Counted from the first letter of the stretch, positions 25,959 through 35,611 are shown. The stretch is 64,000 nt of DNA from Lachnospiraceae bacterium (GCA_024681795.1 JAILAD010000078.1:124001-188000); one strand, 5' to 3'. Notes: generated by a model from the sequence alone, not told the origin. Numbers and translations are program-made.

Positions 25959-28085
25959 TTATTTTCTTCTTCTTACAATCGTTATTACGATGCCCGCAAC
26001 AAGTTCCGCAAGCGGTAATAATACAACCAGTAATCCCGCATACAAAAGGACAAGTCCCTGGGATACCAGAATACGATTAAAGGTATATTCTTTGGCCGGT
26101 ACGGATGTGTTTAATGTCATGTCGCACATATAATTCATCGCATTGATAAACAGTTCCGTATTGGAATACGAGGTTGCAGCATCCAGAGTCTCATGCAAAA
26201 ATACCGGTGAACCGATTACGGTTACTTTACTCTTTTCGTCGGTTAATGTCTTTTCGGAATAAAATCCGATGCAGAACGGACCTTCCTGCAGCTGCGCATC
26301 GGATACCACATTATAATCCTCATCCAGAATCATGGCAACCGAACTTTCGGAACTGGAATACAGGGGATCGATGGTAATATTTACGTCATCATCTTCTCCG
26401 ATTTCAAATGCACGGCATTCCACAAGCAGATTTTTCTTTTTTGCGGTATAAAGGCTGTCCGTGATTTCGTGTGCAATCGGCGAAGTCACAATATAGTAAC
26501 CCATACCGTTATAATTATACATCGGATCGTTTTCCCAGACGGTTCCCTCAAGAATATCGGCACCGAAACCGGAAAGCAGTTTATCGTAATTCGGAGTATC
26601 AAGAATATCGGCTGCAACCATAAAGACGGCATCTCCTCCTTTATCCAGATATGCCTGAATCTTCTCCGTATCCTCTTTGCTTAAATCCGTATTCGGTCCG
26701 GTAACGATTAAAACTTTACAATCTTCCGGTACGGAATCAATGGCAAGAAGGGAAAGATTTTCCGCGGTAAAGCCTGCTCTCTTCATACGTGATTTTGTAG
26801 CGGAAGAAAGAGGTACTTCACCATGTCCCTCAAGAACATATACCTTTGTTACGGCATCGGAAAGGACATAAGAAATCGCTGCCGTAATCTGCCCTTCAAT
26901 GTCTACTCCGGTCTCTTTTTCCACGTACTGATAAGTCTGGTAATCCATGGAATATTCCTTCACAAAGAAATTATCGGAATCCACAATATAATTGCGGTCC
27001 CCCGATTCCACGATAATACTGCCCGATGACGGTGCCTCATCGGTATACGCTTTATAAAATGCGGATTCCTTCGCGGCGGAATGATATTTTACTTTGATAT
27101 GTTTTGAATTATTCTGATAATCATTTAAATAAAGCCTTACCGCACGCTCCGCCTCCTGTTCGTCACAAAGAACGTGAAGCGTTACATCCTGATTTAAACT
27201 TTGGAGAAGATTCTTACTTTCCTGCGTTAAGGAATAATATTTCTGTTTTGTCAGGTCAGCCTGTACATATTTTTCGGGAATAAAGGAAACCCCGATATTT
27301 GCACCGATGATAATCACAATAACGGCAATCAGTCCGAGCGTGGAAAACCAGAATTTTTTCGCCCCGACCAGCGATACCTGCAGGGAACTCTTTCCGAATA
27401 CTCTCGCGGCAAGAATTAAGAAAATCGCAATTACGGAAAAAATGTAAAAGATATCGGTCGCCGAAATGACTCCGGTCAGAAGATTATCAAACCTGGACAG
27501 AAAATCAACTGCGGAAGCAATTGAAGCAATTACTTTATTGGAAGAAAACAGCATCTGCAGAGCTGAAGGAACCAGCATAATAAAAATAAATGCTCCGTAT
27601 GTCAAAATTGCGGCAATAAACTGATGCTCCGTAAGGGAGGATAAAAACAGTCCGACGGATGCAAACATAGCACCGACCAGGAAAAGCGCAAGAATCGAAA
27701 GCAGGGACTCCGCAAACGGTACGTCACCGTAGAACTGCATAATCAAAAGACCTAACAGCAATACAACAGAGGCAATTAACATCATCGTAATCAGAGCGAA
27801 GAATTTACCCAGAATTACGGATGATACTTTAATCGGCGAGGTAAGTAAAAGCTGATCTGTTTTTAATTTCTTCTCTTCTGCCAAAACCCGCATGGTAAGC
27901 AGCGGGAATACAAACATAAGGATTACGACCAGGGAAGATACCGTATTGGATAAATACGGGCTTCCGTTTAACAGGTTGTAAAGTACAAAATACAAAGAAC
28001 AGAATAATGTATATACTGCCAGGAACAGCCATCCGAAAATGGATTTGAAATAAGTCCTGATTTCTTTTAAATATATTGTTAACAT
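25959..28085 (-). CDS. ABC-2 permease fused to a GldG-type auxiliary domain
   Basis: A 708-residue membrane protein combining two functions often on separate genes. Residues about 1-235 are an ABC-2 permease with six helices (EEKKLKTDQLLLTSPIKV near 69 is the cytoplasmic loop). About 245-265 is a further membrane segment. The extracytoplasmic region 270-670 resembles the GldG/ABC_transp_aux family (VYVLEGHGEVPLSSA near 414, VLIVTGPNTDLSKED near 455). A last helix lies near 680-705 before a basic end. It partners the ATPase encoded two bases upstream. In gliding bacteria such systems aid motility; in Firmicutes the cargo is unknown. Confidence 0.82.
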   Translation of the reverse strand: MLTIYLKEIRTYFKSIFGWLFLAVYTLFCSLYFVLYNLLNGSPYLSNTVSSLVVILMFVFPLLTMRVLAEEKKLKTDQLLLTSPIKVSSVILGKFFALITMMLIASVVLLLGLLIMQFYGDVPFAESLLSILALFLVGAMFASVGLFLSSLTEHQFIAAILTYGAFIFIMLVPSALQMLFSSNKVIASIASAVDFLSRFDNLLTGVISATDIFYIFSVIAIFLILAARVFGKSSLQVSLVGAKKFWFSTLGLIAVIVIIIGANIGVSFIPEKYVQADLTKQKYYSLTQESKNLLQSLNQDVTLHVLCDEQEAERAVRLYLNDYQNNSKHIKVKYHSAAKESAFYKAYTDEAPSSGSIIVESGDRNYIVDSDNFFVKEYSMDYQTYQYVEKETGVDIEGQITAAISYVLSDAVTKVYVLEGHGEVPLSSATKSRMKRAGFTAENLSLLAIDSVPEDCKVLIVTGPNTDLSKEDTEKIQAYLDKGGDAVFMVAADILDTPNYDKLLSGFGADILEGTVWENDPMYNYNGMGYYIVTSPIAHEITDSLYTAKKKNLLVECRAFEIGEDDDVNITIDPLYSSSESSVAMILDEDYNVVSDAQLQEGPFCIGFYSEKTLTDEKSKVTVIGSPVFLHETLDAATSYSNTELFINAMNYMCDMTLNTSVPAKEYTFNRILVSQGLVLLYAGLLVVLLPLAELVAGIVITIVRRRK

Positions 28086-28087
28086 GA

Positions 28088-29185
28088 CTATTTCTCCTCC
28101 TTCTTTTCATTGTCGGAATCATTTTCGACGGAAGAATCATCATCTAATTCATCTTCATCGGAAGAATCGTCGGCGGATTCATTTTCATAGAAATCCTCCT
28201 CATCCTCTTCTTCCTCCATACGCTTCAATTCCTCTTCATATTTCTCATCGGAATCCTTCATAATGGCAAGATAGGTATCCTCCAGTGAATTTTTCTTTTC
28301 ATTCATGGAAAGAACAAGAATTCTGGCATCGGAAAGCGCAAAAGAAACATCCGGGCGAATATCTCCCGTAAGTTCCGTCTTAAAGCTTAATGTACAGTTT
28401 CCGTCACTCTCCGAAACAAGTTCGGGTTCCTTAATGATTTCCGTTAAAGATTTTAATACTTCAAGCGTTTTTTCAGAATCTCCCTTAACCGTTATTTCAA
28501 AAATCCTTGACTTGTCGAAGGACTCGCTCATCAGGTGTTCCGTAGTATCACAGGCAACCACTTTGCCGTGGGCAATCATTAAGACATCATCGCATACCTC
28601 GGCAATTTCGGACAAAATATGGGAGCTTAAAATTACCGTATGAGAATCCTTAAAGGAACGAATCAGTTCACGAATTTCGATGATCTGCTGGGGATCGAGA
28701 CCTACCGTCGGCTCGTCCAGAATAATAATGTCGGGACCGCCGAGGATTGCCTGCGCAATACCGACTCTCTGCTTGTATCCTTTGGACAGATTCTTGATTA
28801 ATCTTCCGGAAACATCTTTTAATCCGGTCTTTTCAATTGCGGATTCCACTTCGTCAATCCGCTTTGATTTGTCGATATTCTTGATTCCCGCAACGAAATT
28901 AAGATATTCCCGCACCATCATATCGGGATAAAGAGGCGGAATTTCGGGCAGGTAACCGATGCATTTTTTTGCTTCTCTCGTTTCAAGCCCCAGTACATGT
29001 CCGTTAATGGATACTTCTCCGCTTGTAGGAGCAAGGTAACCCGTGACAATATTCATGGTTGTGGATTTGCCGGCACCGTTCGGTCCCAGAAGACCGTATA
29101 TATGTCCTGCTTCCACTTCAAACGAAACATTGTCCAAAGCCACTTTGTCCCCGTACATTTTACAAAGATTCGTAACTTTTATCAT
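28088..29185 (-). CDS. ABC transporter ATPase (GldA-like) with long acidic tail
   Basis: Energising subunit of the adjacent GldFG-like permease. Motifs are Walker A GPNGAGKSTTMN, the signature LSKGYKQRVGIAQA, Walker B IIILDEPTVGLDPQQ and switch LSSHILSEI. After about residue 310 the chain becomes an Asp/Glu/Ser-rich tail of about 50 residues, longer than usual. The ATG at 29185 is chosen because GGGAGG (29195-29200) is nine bases upstream; the frame extends eight codons further without a ribosome site. The stop is two bases before the permease gene. Confidence 0.88.
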   Translation of the reverse strand: MIKVTNLCKMYGDKVALDNVSFEVEAGHIYGLLGPNGAGKSTTMNIVTGYLAPTSGEVSINGHVLGLETREAKKCIGYLPEIPPLYPDMMVREYLNFVAGIKNIDKSKRIDEVESAIEKTGLKDVSGRLIKNLSKGYKQRVGIAQAILGGPDIIILDEPTVGLDPQQIIEIRELIRSFKDSHTVILSSHILSEIAEVCDDVLMIAHGKVVACDTTEHLMSESFDKSRIFEITVKGDSEKTLEVLKSLTEIIKEPELVSESDGNCTLSFKTELTGDIRPDVSFALSDARILVLSMNEKKNSLEDTYLAIMKDSDEKYEEELKRMEEEEDEEDFYENESADDSSDEDELDDDSSVENDSDNEKKEEK

Positions 29186-29269
29186 TTTATAAAACCTCCC
29201 GGATATCATTTCGATATCCTTACCGTAAATCTTTCACCTTAAATATACATTAAATCAAATAAAACACTG

Positions 29270-29710
29270 TCAGGAAATTCCCGTGGATCCGAATCCGCCG
29301 CGGTTTACGCCGTCAAGATGCGTAACCGTGTCAAAACAGATTCTCGGCTGGTTCTGCATAATCCGGAACTGACAGATTCTGTCGTTCTTATGAACGGTGC
29401 AGTCACGGGTTGCATACATCGGAACATACCACCAGTCGTCATCTCCGCAATAAGATGAATCAATGACTCCCATATGATTGGTCTGAATCAGTCCGAAATT
29501 ACTGAATGTGGAAGAACGCGGAACCACATGTGCTTCATAACCGTTCGGCAGTCTCATTGCAACTCCCAGAGGAATCAGATGATACTCTCCTTTTTTAAAT
29601 TCCACATCTTCCGCTGCACGAAGATCAATCCAGTCGGATTTTCCGTCGATATAATGAAGATGCTCGACGGAATCATTTAAATACTTGATTTCAATATCAA
29701 GAAAACTCAT
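29270..29710 (-). CDS. dut: dUTP diphosphatase
   Basis: Cleaves dUTP to dUMP and pyrophosphate, keeping uracil out of DNA. The 146-residue protein follows the trimeric dUTPase motif order: [16 protein letters not shown] (motif 1), [18 protein letters not shown] (motifs 2 and 3), [21 protein letters not shown] (motif 4) and the C-terminal RGGFGSTG (motif 5). The motif 2-3 region [10 protein letters not shown] with [10 protein letters not shown] resembles the variant seen in Firmicutes and their phages. Its start overlaps the stop of a small membrane protein gene by four bases. Confidence 0.88.
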   Translation of the reverse strand: MSFLDIEIKYLNDSVEHLHYIDGKSDWIDLRAAEDVEFKKGEYHLIPLGVAMRLPNGYEAHVVPRSSTFSNFGLIQTNHMGVIDSSYCGDDDWWYVPMYATRDCTVHKNDRICQFRIMQNQPRICFDTVTHLDGVNRGGFGSTGIS

Positions 29711-29892
29711 TTTATCTCCTCCATAGCGGTATCGGAATATTCTTCATCCGGATTAACCGCTTCTGCTTCTTTTTTCTTCTCACGGTTCCTGCCGATGGTA
29801 ACACCGATGATTACGGCTGCAACAACGGCGATAATAAAGACAAAAAATACAAGTAAATATGAAATGAAACTGCCGATAAATGAAACTGCCAT
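29707..29892 (-). CDS. small single-helix membrane protein
   Basis: A 61-residue protein of unknown function. Residues about 8-35 form one strong hydrophobic helix ([20 protein letters not shown]), followed by a basic NREKKK patch and a Glu/Asp-rich tail, suggesting N-out/C-in insertion. A good AGGAGGG ribosome site stands before the ATG, and the stop overlaps the dut start as ATGA, so it is very likely translated. It lies between rnhA and dut. Nothing points to a function. Confidence 0.7.
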   Translation of the reverse strand: MAVSFIGSFISYLLVFFVFIIAVVAAVIIGVTIGRNREKKKEAEAVNPDEEYSDTAMEEIK

Positions 29893-29958
29893 TTTTCCCT
29901 CCTGATTAATCCCGTCAAATGTTGTACGGGAATTGATATATATAAAATTTCCTGATGC

Positions 29959-30444
29959 TTAACCGTTTCCGTCAAATCCGGTATCTTCCGGTAAATCATC
30001 TCCGTCTGCCGAGGTGGTCGCAAGTTCATCGCACCGTTCATTTTCAGGGTGTCCTGCATGTCCTTTTACCCATTGAAACTTAACAGTATGCATTTTTTTT
30101 GCTTCCAGAAGACGTTTCCACAAATCCTGATTCTTTACGGGCTTTTTGGCTGCGGTACGAAAATTGTTCTTAAGCCACGAATCCACCCATTTTTGTTCAA
30201 ATGCATCCACCACATATTTGGAATCCGAAATGACGCAAACCTCACAGGGATATTTTAATGCCTCCAGCCCTGTAATCACACCGAGAAGTTCCATCCGATT
30301 ATTGGTGGTGAGCCGGAATCCTTCGGTGAATTCTTTTTCGTGAAGTACGCCGTTTCCGTCCGTAAATTTCAAAATTGTTCCGTATCCTCCCGGACCGGGA
30401 TTTCCTCTTGCGGATCCGTCGGAATACAAAAATACTTTATCCAT
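29959..30444 (-). CDS. rnhA: ribonuclease HI
   Basis: Cuts the RNA strand of RNA:DNA hybrids. The four catalytic acids are in place: Asp in YSDGSARGNPGPGGYG, Glu in TTNNRMELLGV, Asp in VISDSKYVVDAF and Asp in the final ENERCDELA, with the catalytic-loop His in VKGHAGHPEN. At 161 residues it is a stand-alone single-domain enzyme with a short acidic tail and no hybrid-binding domain. It follows the MutS-like gene by 15 bases. A type II RNase H gene (rnhB) is also in the window. Confidence 0.95.
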   Translation of the reverse strand: MDKVFLYSDGSARGNPGPGGYGTILKFTDGNGVLHEKEFTEGFRLTTNNRMELLGVITGLEALKYPCEVCVISDSKYVVDAFEQKWVDSWLKNNFRTAAKKPVKNQDLWKRLLEAKKMHTVKFQWVKGHAGHPENERCDELATTSADGDDLPEDTGFDGNG

Positions 30445-30459
30445 AAAAATACTCCCGAA

Positions 30460-32133
30460 TCATCGGTTTTCCCTGTTCATGATTTCAATTGCCTTATCCG
30501 TAATTTCTGCAGGATAACCCATGATTTTCAAAAGCGCAATTGCATTTCTTGTTGTGGCATAACCATCCTTTAACTGATAAGGGAACGTAATGTCATCTTC
30601 TTTGATTTCCTCGTCAAAATGGTAATTCGTATAAAGCGGCGGTAACATATGTGCCAGTTCAATATCATGCGTGGCTGCAAAACAGATATTGCCGTCTTTT
30701 TGCATATATCGCATAATTTCACAGCCTGCGGCAATCCGTTCTTTCGTATTCGTTCCGCGAAGCACTTCGTCCACAAAACTTAAGACTTTCATCTCGGGAT
30801 TTTCAATGGCACTTAGAATCCGCTTGATTGACTTGATTTCCGCCATATAATAACTGTCTCCCGCTTCCATATCGTCCTTTAATGACATGGATGAATAAAC
30901 GCAGAACATATCCGCTTTATAAGAATTTGCATATACGGTATGCATACTCTGTGCAAGAATTGCATTGATTCCGATCATTCGTAAAAAAGTTGATTTTCCG
31001 GATGCATTGGAACCGGTCAGGAGAATACCGCCCGATACGTCTATGGAATTCGAAACACCTTTGTCATAAAGCAGCGGATGAATCATATCCTTTGCAGATA
31101 ACGTACAGTCCTCCGTAAATTCCGGAATCGTATAATACGGCAGGCTTTTACGGTAGGATGCAACATTCACAGCAAAATCCAGTTTTCCGAGCGTTTCAAA
31201 CAAGGTATCCACAGCCGAAATGTTGGACTCCACCTGTTTTTTCATCCGAAAGAACAGAAAGATGTCGATATGAAAAAACATTTTCACAAAATTCAAAAGA
31301 CCGTTTCCGACATCTCCGACTGCCGTTGTGGTATCGGACTGAAGGAAAAACAAATTGCCGGAGGATATCTGTCCGAGCCGGCTTTTGGCTTCTTTTAATT
31401 CCGCCTTTGCATCTGCAAATTCATCCGGAAGAAGTTTGATCACTTTATTCGTAATTTTAAGCATCCGTAAAATATACTCAAAACTATAAAAATAAGGCGC
31501 AATCTTCTTCTTTCGGAATAAATAAACACAGATGTTTATGATAATCCAGAGGATGAAAAGCATAAGTCCCGGATAAAACGCAAAAAACATCAGGACAATA
31601 AACCCGATGTAAACAAGCCAGTCCAATATGGTTAATACGGGAATATCCTGCGGAACTTCGGACAGAAATTCCAAATAATCATAAAGAGAAAATTTGCCGC
31701 TTCTTCCGAGCTTTGCCATCAGCACCTGAAAATCGGTACGCAGGTTTTCGTTTTCCGAAAAGCAGTCGCTGTAACGGTCAATCCGCTCAAACTCGCCGAA
31801 TTCGGAATCAAGCGCCGGGACACGGAGTCTGTAGTACAAATATTCATCACCGACAGACGAATAGGAATGATTGTATTTTTTGATAAAGGTATCGAGCGAA
31901 AAATCATTCCAGGTAATATCATCTATGACAAAGCAGCCTTCCGAGTGACGTTTGTAATACCCGGGCATGGCCTGCAGGCGTTCTCTGGAATAGGAATCCG
32001 AAAGCGGTTTGTCAAAATTACGCTTTAACCGGCTTCGAAATGCATTTTCTTTCTGCTTTTCAAAGAAATGACCGATTAAGAGAATTCCTCCGATAATCGC
32101 CAATATAACAATCACAACAATAAGTTTATCCAT
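30460..32133 (-). CDS. membrane-anchored MutS-family ATPase
   Basis: A 557-residue relative of the MutS ATPase core that is joined to membrane helices. Residues 3-23 form an N-terminal helix, and about 167-215 form one or two more. The mid-part (about 220-330) resembles the MutS lever/core region. The ATPase follows: Walker A TGSNASGKSTFLRMIG near 376, Walker B SFVDEVLRGTNTKERIAAG near 452, and ATHDIELAHML near 486. It has no mismatch-recognition domain (no FxE motif), so classic mismatch repair is unlikely. Its ATG overlaps the cdd stop by one base. Function unknown. Confidence 0.8.
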   Translation of the reverse strand: MDKLIVVIVILAIIGGILLIGHFFEKQKENAFRSRLKRNFDKPLSDSYSRERLQAMPGYYKRHSEGCFVIDDITWNDFSLDTFIKKYNHSYSSVGDEYLYYRLRVPALDSEFGEFERIDRYSDCFSENENLRTDFQVLMAKLGRSGKFSLYDYLEFLSEVPQDIPVLTILDWLVYIGFIVLMFFAFYPGLMLFILWIIINICVYLFRKKKIAPYFYSFEYILRMLKITNKVIKLLPDEFADAKAELKEAKSRLGQISSGNLFFLQSDTTTAVGDVGNGLLNFVKMFFHIDIFLFFRMKKQVESNISAVDTLFETLGKLDFAVNVASYRKSLPYYTIPEFTEDCTLSAKDMIHPLLYDKGVSNSIDVSGGILLTGSNASGKSTFLRMIGINAILAQSMHTVYANSYKADMFCVYSSMSLKDDMEAGDSYYMAEIKSIKRILSAIENPEMKVLSFVDEVLRGTNTKERIAAGCEIMRYMQKDGNICFAATHDIELAHMLPPLYTNYHFDEEIKEDDITFPYQLKDGYATTRNAIALLKIMGYPAEITDKAIEIMNRENR

Positions 32134-32618
32134 TACTGTACTTCTTTCAAATGCTCCGGACCGAAACTGTCGGGAAGTAACCGTTCCAGAGTGGTAACAT
32201 TATAATCATCCTCGGATTTCGCGATAATAATTTCCAAAGACTCTTTTCCGAATTCCCTGAGTACCTGTCTGCATGCACCGCAGGGGTAAGCATATCCATC
32301 CGGTTCTTCCCCTTTTTTTCCACCTGCAATTGCAATCCGGACAATTTCTTTTCCCGTCTTTCGCAAATCATTCCCTTTTGTTTCGGAACCGCTTCCGGAA
32401 GCATCGCTGACAGCCTTGAAAACAGCTACTCTCTCGGCACAGACTGTCAGTCCGTAAGATGCATTTTCAATGTTACACCCGTCATACATTGTTCCGTCCG
32501 AACACTCCGCGCAGGCGCCGACCGCATACCCGGAGTAATGGCAATACGAACTCTCCCGCATTTTTAATGCACGTGTAATCAGTGTCCTGATCTGATTTGA
32601 GCCGGTATCGGAATTCAT
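32133..32618 (-). CDS. cdd: cytidine deaminase
   Basis: Converts cytidine and deoxycytidine to uridine and deoxyuridine for salvage. The catalytic zinc motifs are present: CNIENASYGLTVCAERVAVF (His replaced by Cys, with the proton-shuttling Glu in CAE) and PCGACRQVLREF, the tetrameric all-Cys type. At 161 residues it is longer than the usual 130-140 because of an inserted Gly/Ser/Lys loop (about 80-105). It lies downstream of the purine nucleoside phosphorylase gene and overlaps the MutS-like gene, in a nucleoside-salvage setting. Confidence 0.93.
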   Translation of the reverse strand: MNSDTGSNQIRTLITRALKMRESSYCHYSGYAVGACAECSDGTMYDGCNIENASYGLTVCAERVAVFKAVSDASGSGSETKGNDLRKTGKEIVRIAIAGGKKGEEPDGYAYPCGACRQVLREFGKESLEIIIAKSEDDYNVTTLERLLPDSFGPEHLKEVQ

Positions 32619-32669
32619 GTTTTTACCTCCGTGTAGACGATTGCAATTACGATTTTTTCGGTACTGCGC

Positions 32670-33518
32670 TTATAAACTGCCCATCTTCGAAATACTGTCC
32701 GTCAGAAGCTGTTTAAATAAAGGTGCCGCTTTTGACGCTGCAGCCTGTACTTCTTCATGGGTTAACGGATTCGGTGAAATACCCGCCGCAAGATTGCAAA
32801 CACAGGATATTCCGCAAACCTTCATTCCCATATGGTTTGCAGCAATTGCTTCCACTACGGTGGACATTCCGACCGCATCAGCGCCGAGCGTCTGCATCAT
32901 CCGGATTTCCGCGGGAGATTCAAAGGAAGGTCCCGTTGTCTGCACATAAACACCTTTTTTCAGGGGAATATTGTCTTCCCTTGCCGTATTTTCTATGATT
33001 TCGCAAAGTTCCGGACGATATATATGAGACATATCCGGAAATCTTGTCCCGAGTTCTTCGATATTCTGTCCGATTAAAGGATTCGGGGCAAATGAGGAAA
33101 TATGATCCGTAATCATCATAAAATCACCGGCGGAAAAATTCCTGTTAATGCCTCCGGATGCATTCGTCAGAAAAAGGATTTCAGCTCCCATCAGACCCAT
33201 CAGGCGAATCGGCATAACCACTTCCTGCACCGAATATCCTTCGTAATAATGGACCCTGCCCTGCATACAGACAATCTTCACGCCGTTTAAAGTACCGAAA
33301 ATATAATTTCCCGCATGTCCCAAAACGGAGGAAACCGGGAAATTTTCGATTTCCGAATACGGAATCACGCATTCCACATCGATATTTTTTGCAAAATCGC
33401 CGAGTCCGGAACCGAGTACCAAAGCAACTTTCGGTACAAAATCAGTTCTCTTCCGGATACATTTCAGGCAATTCTGTAATTTTTCATAAATAATCCTGGC
33501 ATTTGTTTCGGATTTCAT
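32670..33518 (-). CDS. purine nucleoside phosphorylase (trimeric type)
   Basis: Splits inosine and guanosine with phosphate. The 282-residue protein has the class landmarks: LVLGSGLGDFAKNI (phosphate site) near residue 33, GHAGNYIFGTLNG, MQGRVHYYEGYS with the active-site His, FLTNASGGINRNFSAGD, GPSFESPAEIRM, and LGADAVGMSTVVEAIAANHMG. These fit the PunA/trimeric group rather than hexameric DeoD. The strand and spacing (51 bases to cdd) suggest a nucleoside-salvage operon. Confidence 0.95.
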   Translation of the reverse strand: MKSETNARIIYEKLQNCLKCIRKRTDFVPKVALVLGSGLGDFAKNIDVECVIPYSEIENFPVSSVLGHAGNYIFGTLNGVKIVCMQGRVHYYEGYSVQEVVMPIRLMGLMGAEILFLTNASGGINRNFSAGDFMMITDHISSFAPNPLIGQNIEELGTRFPDMSHIYRPELCEIIENTAREDNIPLKKGVYVQTTGPSFESPAEIRMMQTLGADAVGMSTVVEAIAANHMGMKVCGISCVCNLAAGISPNPLTHEEVQAAASKAAPLFKQLLTDSISKMGSL

Positions 33519-33555
33519 GGTTTAAATCCTCCCCCCTGCAAAATTTTTTATTCGT

Positions 33556-34239
33556 TTACAGGAAATTCAAAAGTTCCTTTAATCCGGAAACGACATAATC
33601 CGGCTCATATCCGTATCCCTCCGGCTTTTTTTTCGAAACCAGACAGGTATCGATTCCAGCATTGATTCCCCCCTGTACATCGGCAGTCATGGAATCTCCG
33701 ATTATCAAGTATCTGGATTTGTCGAAATCACCGATCTGTTTCATGGCCGCTTCAAAGAATCCGGCATCCGGCTTTGCATACCCGACTTCCTCGGAAACAA
33801 AACTGCCGCATAAATACGGCCTTAATCCGCTTTCTTTTATTCTTCTTTCCTGAACTTCAATAAAACCGTTTGAGGCAATAAAGATTTTGTAACGCCCGGA
33901 AAGCTCCTTTACCACATCAAGCGCATCCGGCATCAGCTCGTGTCCTTCGGATAAAAAAACAATGTAATCCGTTTCCATTTTCATTTTTCCGGGATACGGA
34001 ATGTCGTATCTGGAACAGATTACCGGAAACCTGGAATAAACCAGTTCCTCTTTTGTAATATCTCCGCTTTCGAGCTTTGCCCATAAGGAGTTGTTCCATG
34101 AATCATAAAAAGAAATCATTTCTTCCGTTACTTCCGGAACACCGTATTTGAGTAAAAGTTTCGTAATAGCACCACGCATGGCGGAGTTGAAATTCAAAAG
34201 AGTCCTGTCGCAGTCGAACAAAAGATACTCATATTTCAT
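33556..34239 (-). CDS. HAD-family nucleotidase (YjjG-like)
   Basis: A 227-residue haloacid-dehalogenase phosphatase. Motif I is DCDRTLLNF near residue 9 with the two catalytic aspartates, motif II FIASNGFIEV near 116, motif III Lys in VGYAKPDAGFF, and motif IV LIIGDSMTADVQGG. The layout and the FNSAMRGAI cap start match YjjG-type pyrimidine nucleotidases that clear non-canonical nucleotides. The neighbouring salvage genes agree with that. Its start overlaps the end of an 88-residue unknown gene by four bases. Confidence 0.82.
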   Translation of the reverse strand: MKYEYLLFDCDRTLLNFNSAMRGAITKLLLKYGVPEVTEEMISFYDSWNNSLWAKLESGDITKEELVYSRFPVICSRYDIPYPGKMKMETDYIVFLSEGHELMPDALDVVKELSGRYKIFIASNGFIEVQERRIKESGLRPYLCGSFVSEEVGYAKPDAGFFEAAMKQIGDFDKSRYLIIGDSMTADVQGGINAGIDTCLVSKKKPEGYGYEPDYVVSGLKELLNFL

Positions 34240-34502
34240 GACTCATCTCCGGCCTTTCTGCTTTCCGGTTCTTCTTCGTCAAATTCACAGGTAACAAAGA
34301 AACCACGCGGAGTTTTATTAATGCTCTTAACAATACCGTTTTTGCTTTTTAACCGCTCATAATAAAAATAATTGCCGCTCATTGCGACTGCAGGTTCTAT
34401 TGTATAATAATAACTGGAAGGAAGAACACCTTCGGTTACTTTTACTTCATCCCCGACGTTTACAAGGTTCTCCCGCTCCATTTTAAAATCCATTAATCTC
34501 AT
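34236..34502 (-). CDS. small conserved-looking protein of unknown function
   Basis: An 88-residue soluble, acidic protein without recognised domain. Segments such as NLVNVGDEVKVTEG, YYYTIEPAVAMSGNYFYYERL and RGFFVTCEFDE suggest a small beta-barrel, with a charged tail. The ribosome site is weak for all three possible ATGs (34502, 34490 and 34478), so the start is uncertain. Its stop overlaps the YjjG-like gene (ATGA), which supports translation. Possibly a nucleotide or RNA-binding fold, but this is a guess. Confidence 0.55.
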   Translation of the reverse strand: MRLMDFKMERENLVNVGDEVKVTEGVLPSSYYYTIEPAVAMSGNYFYYERLKSKNGIVKSINKTPRGFFVTCEFDEEEPESRKAGDES

Positions 34503-34567
34503 TTTTTATCCCGAATTATTGTATCCTGAATTTTTCTTTTCATTAAAAAATCAATAAAATCCGAAAA

Positions 34568-35575
34568 TTACTGCCATTTCTTAACGTCAATCTCCGTCTT
34601 CTTGTCGCGCAGCATTAAATCTTTCAGACTGTCTGCAGCAGGAACGTCAGAAAAGAGAATTTCGTTCACTTTGTCTACAATCGGCATTTCGATTTCATAC
34701 TGCTCCGAAAGTTTCTTTGCGGCTTTTGCGGAATAAACGCCCTCCACGACCATCTTCACTTCATCCATTGCTTCCTTTGCGGTATAACCTTTTCCGATCA
34801 AAATTCCTGCGCGTCTGTTTCTGGAATGCATACTTGCGCAGGTAACAATCAAATCACCGATACCGGAAAGTCCGTAAAATGTTTCGGGTTTGCCGCCCAT
34901 TGCAACGCCCAGTCTGGAAATTTCAGCCATACCTCTTGTGATCAGAGCCGCTTTCGTGTTATCGCCGTAACCGAGACCGTCTGCGATTCCGGCTGCAAGT
35001 GCAATGACATTCTTTAATGCCGCACCGATTTCAATCCCAAGTACATCGGGTGACGTATATACGCGGAACACAGGACTCATAAAGGTGTTTTGAATTTTTT
35101 CCGCCACTTCGCGTTTCTTTGCTCCGACTACAATTGTAGTAGGAATACCGCGGCCGACTTCTTCCGCATGGGAAGGACCGGATAATACGGCTACCGTACT
35201 TCCGGGAATTTCCTCGGTAATGATTTCCGACATCGTATGAAGGGTTGATTCCTCAATTCCTTTGGAAACATTGACGATAATCTGCCCTTCTTTATAGAAT
35301 TCCTTTAACAGTGCGGAAGTTTTTCTGACAAATACGGACGGAACCGCCATTACAAGAATCTCGGCATCTTTTACCGCAGACTCAAGATCCGATGAAAAAA
35401 TCATATCTTCCGGTAATTTTACGCCTTTTAATTTATCAACATGCTCGTGTTCTCTGTTCAGCATTTCGATTTCATCGGATAATGCAGACCAGACCGTAAC
35501 CTCGCATTTATTGTCATAAAGAAGTTTTGCCAGGGCTATTCCCCAGCTTCCCGCTCCGATTACCGTAACTTTCAT
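34568..35575 (-). CDS. gpsA: glycerol-3-phosphate dehydrogenase [NAD(P)+]
   Basis: Reduces dihydroxyacetone phosphate to sn-glycerol-3-phosphate, the backbone for phospholipids. The 335-residue protein begins with the Rossmann VIGAGSWGIALAKLL, then MAVPSVFVR, NVSKGIEE, VLSGPSHAEEVGRG and the catalytic-Lys region AALKNVIALAAGIADGLGYG, GLSGIGDLIVTC. It lies 36 bases downstream of plsY, which uses its product, and the two follow der, an order common in Firmicutes. Confidence 0.97.
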   Translation of the reverse strand: MKVTVIGAGSWGIALAKLLYDNKCEVTVWSALSDEIEMLNREHEHVDKLKGVKLPEDMIFSSDLESAVKDAEILVMAVPSVFVRKTSALLKEFYKEGQIIVNVSKGIEESTLHTMSEIITEEIPGSTVAVLSGPSHAEEVGRGIPTTIVVGAKKREVAEKIQNTFMSPVFRVYTSPDVLGIEIGAALKNVIALAAGIADGLGYGDNTKAALITRGMAEISRLGVAMGGKPETFYGLSGIGDLIVTCASMHSRNRRAGILIGKGYTAKEAMDEVKMVVEGVYSAKAAKKLSEQYEIEMPIVDKVNEILFSDVPAADSLKDLMLRDKKTEIDVKKWQ

Positions 35576-35611
35576 ATATTCCTCCTTAAAAAAGATTCTG
35601 GATTTTCAATA

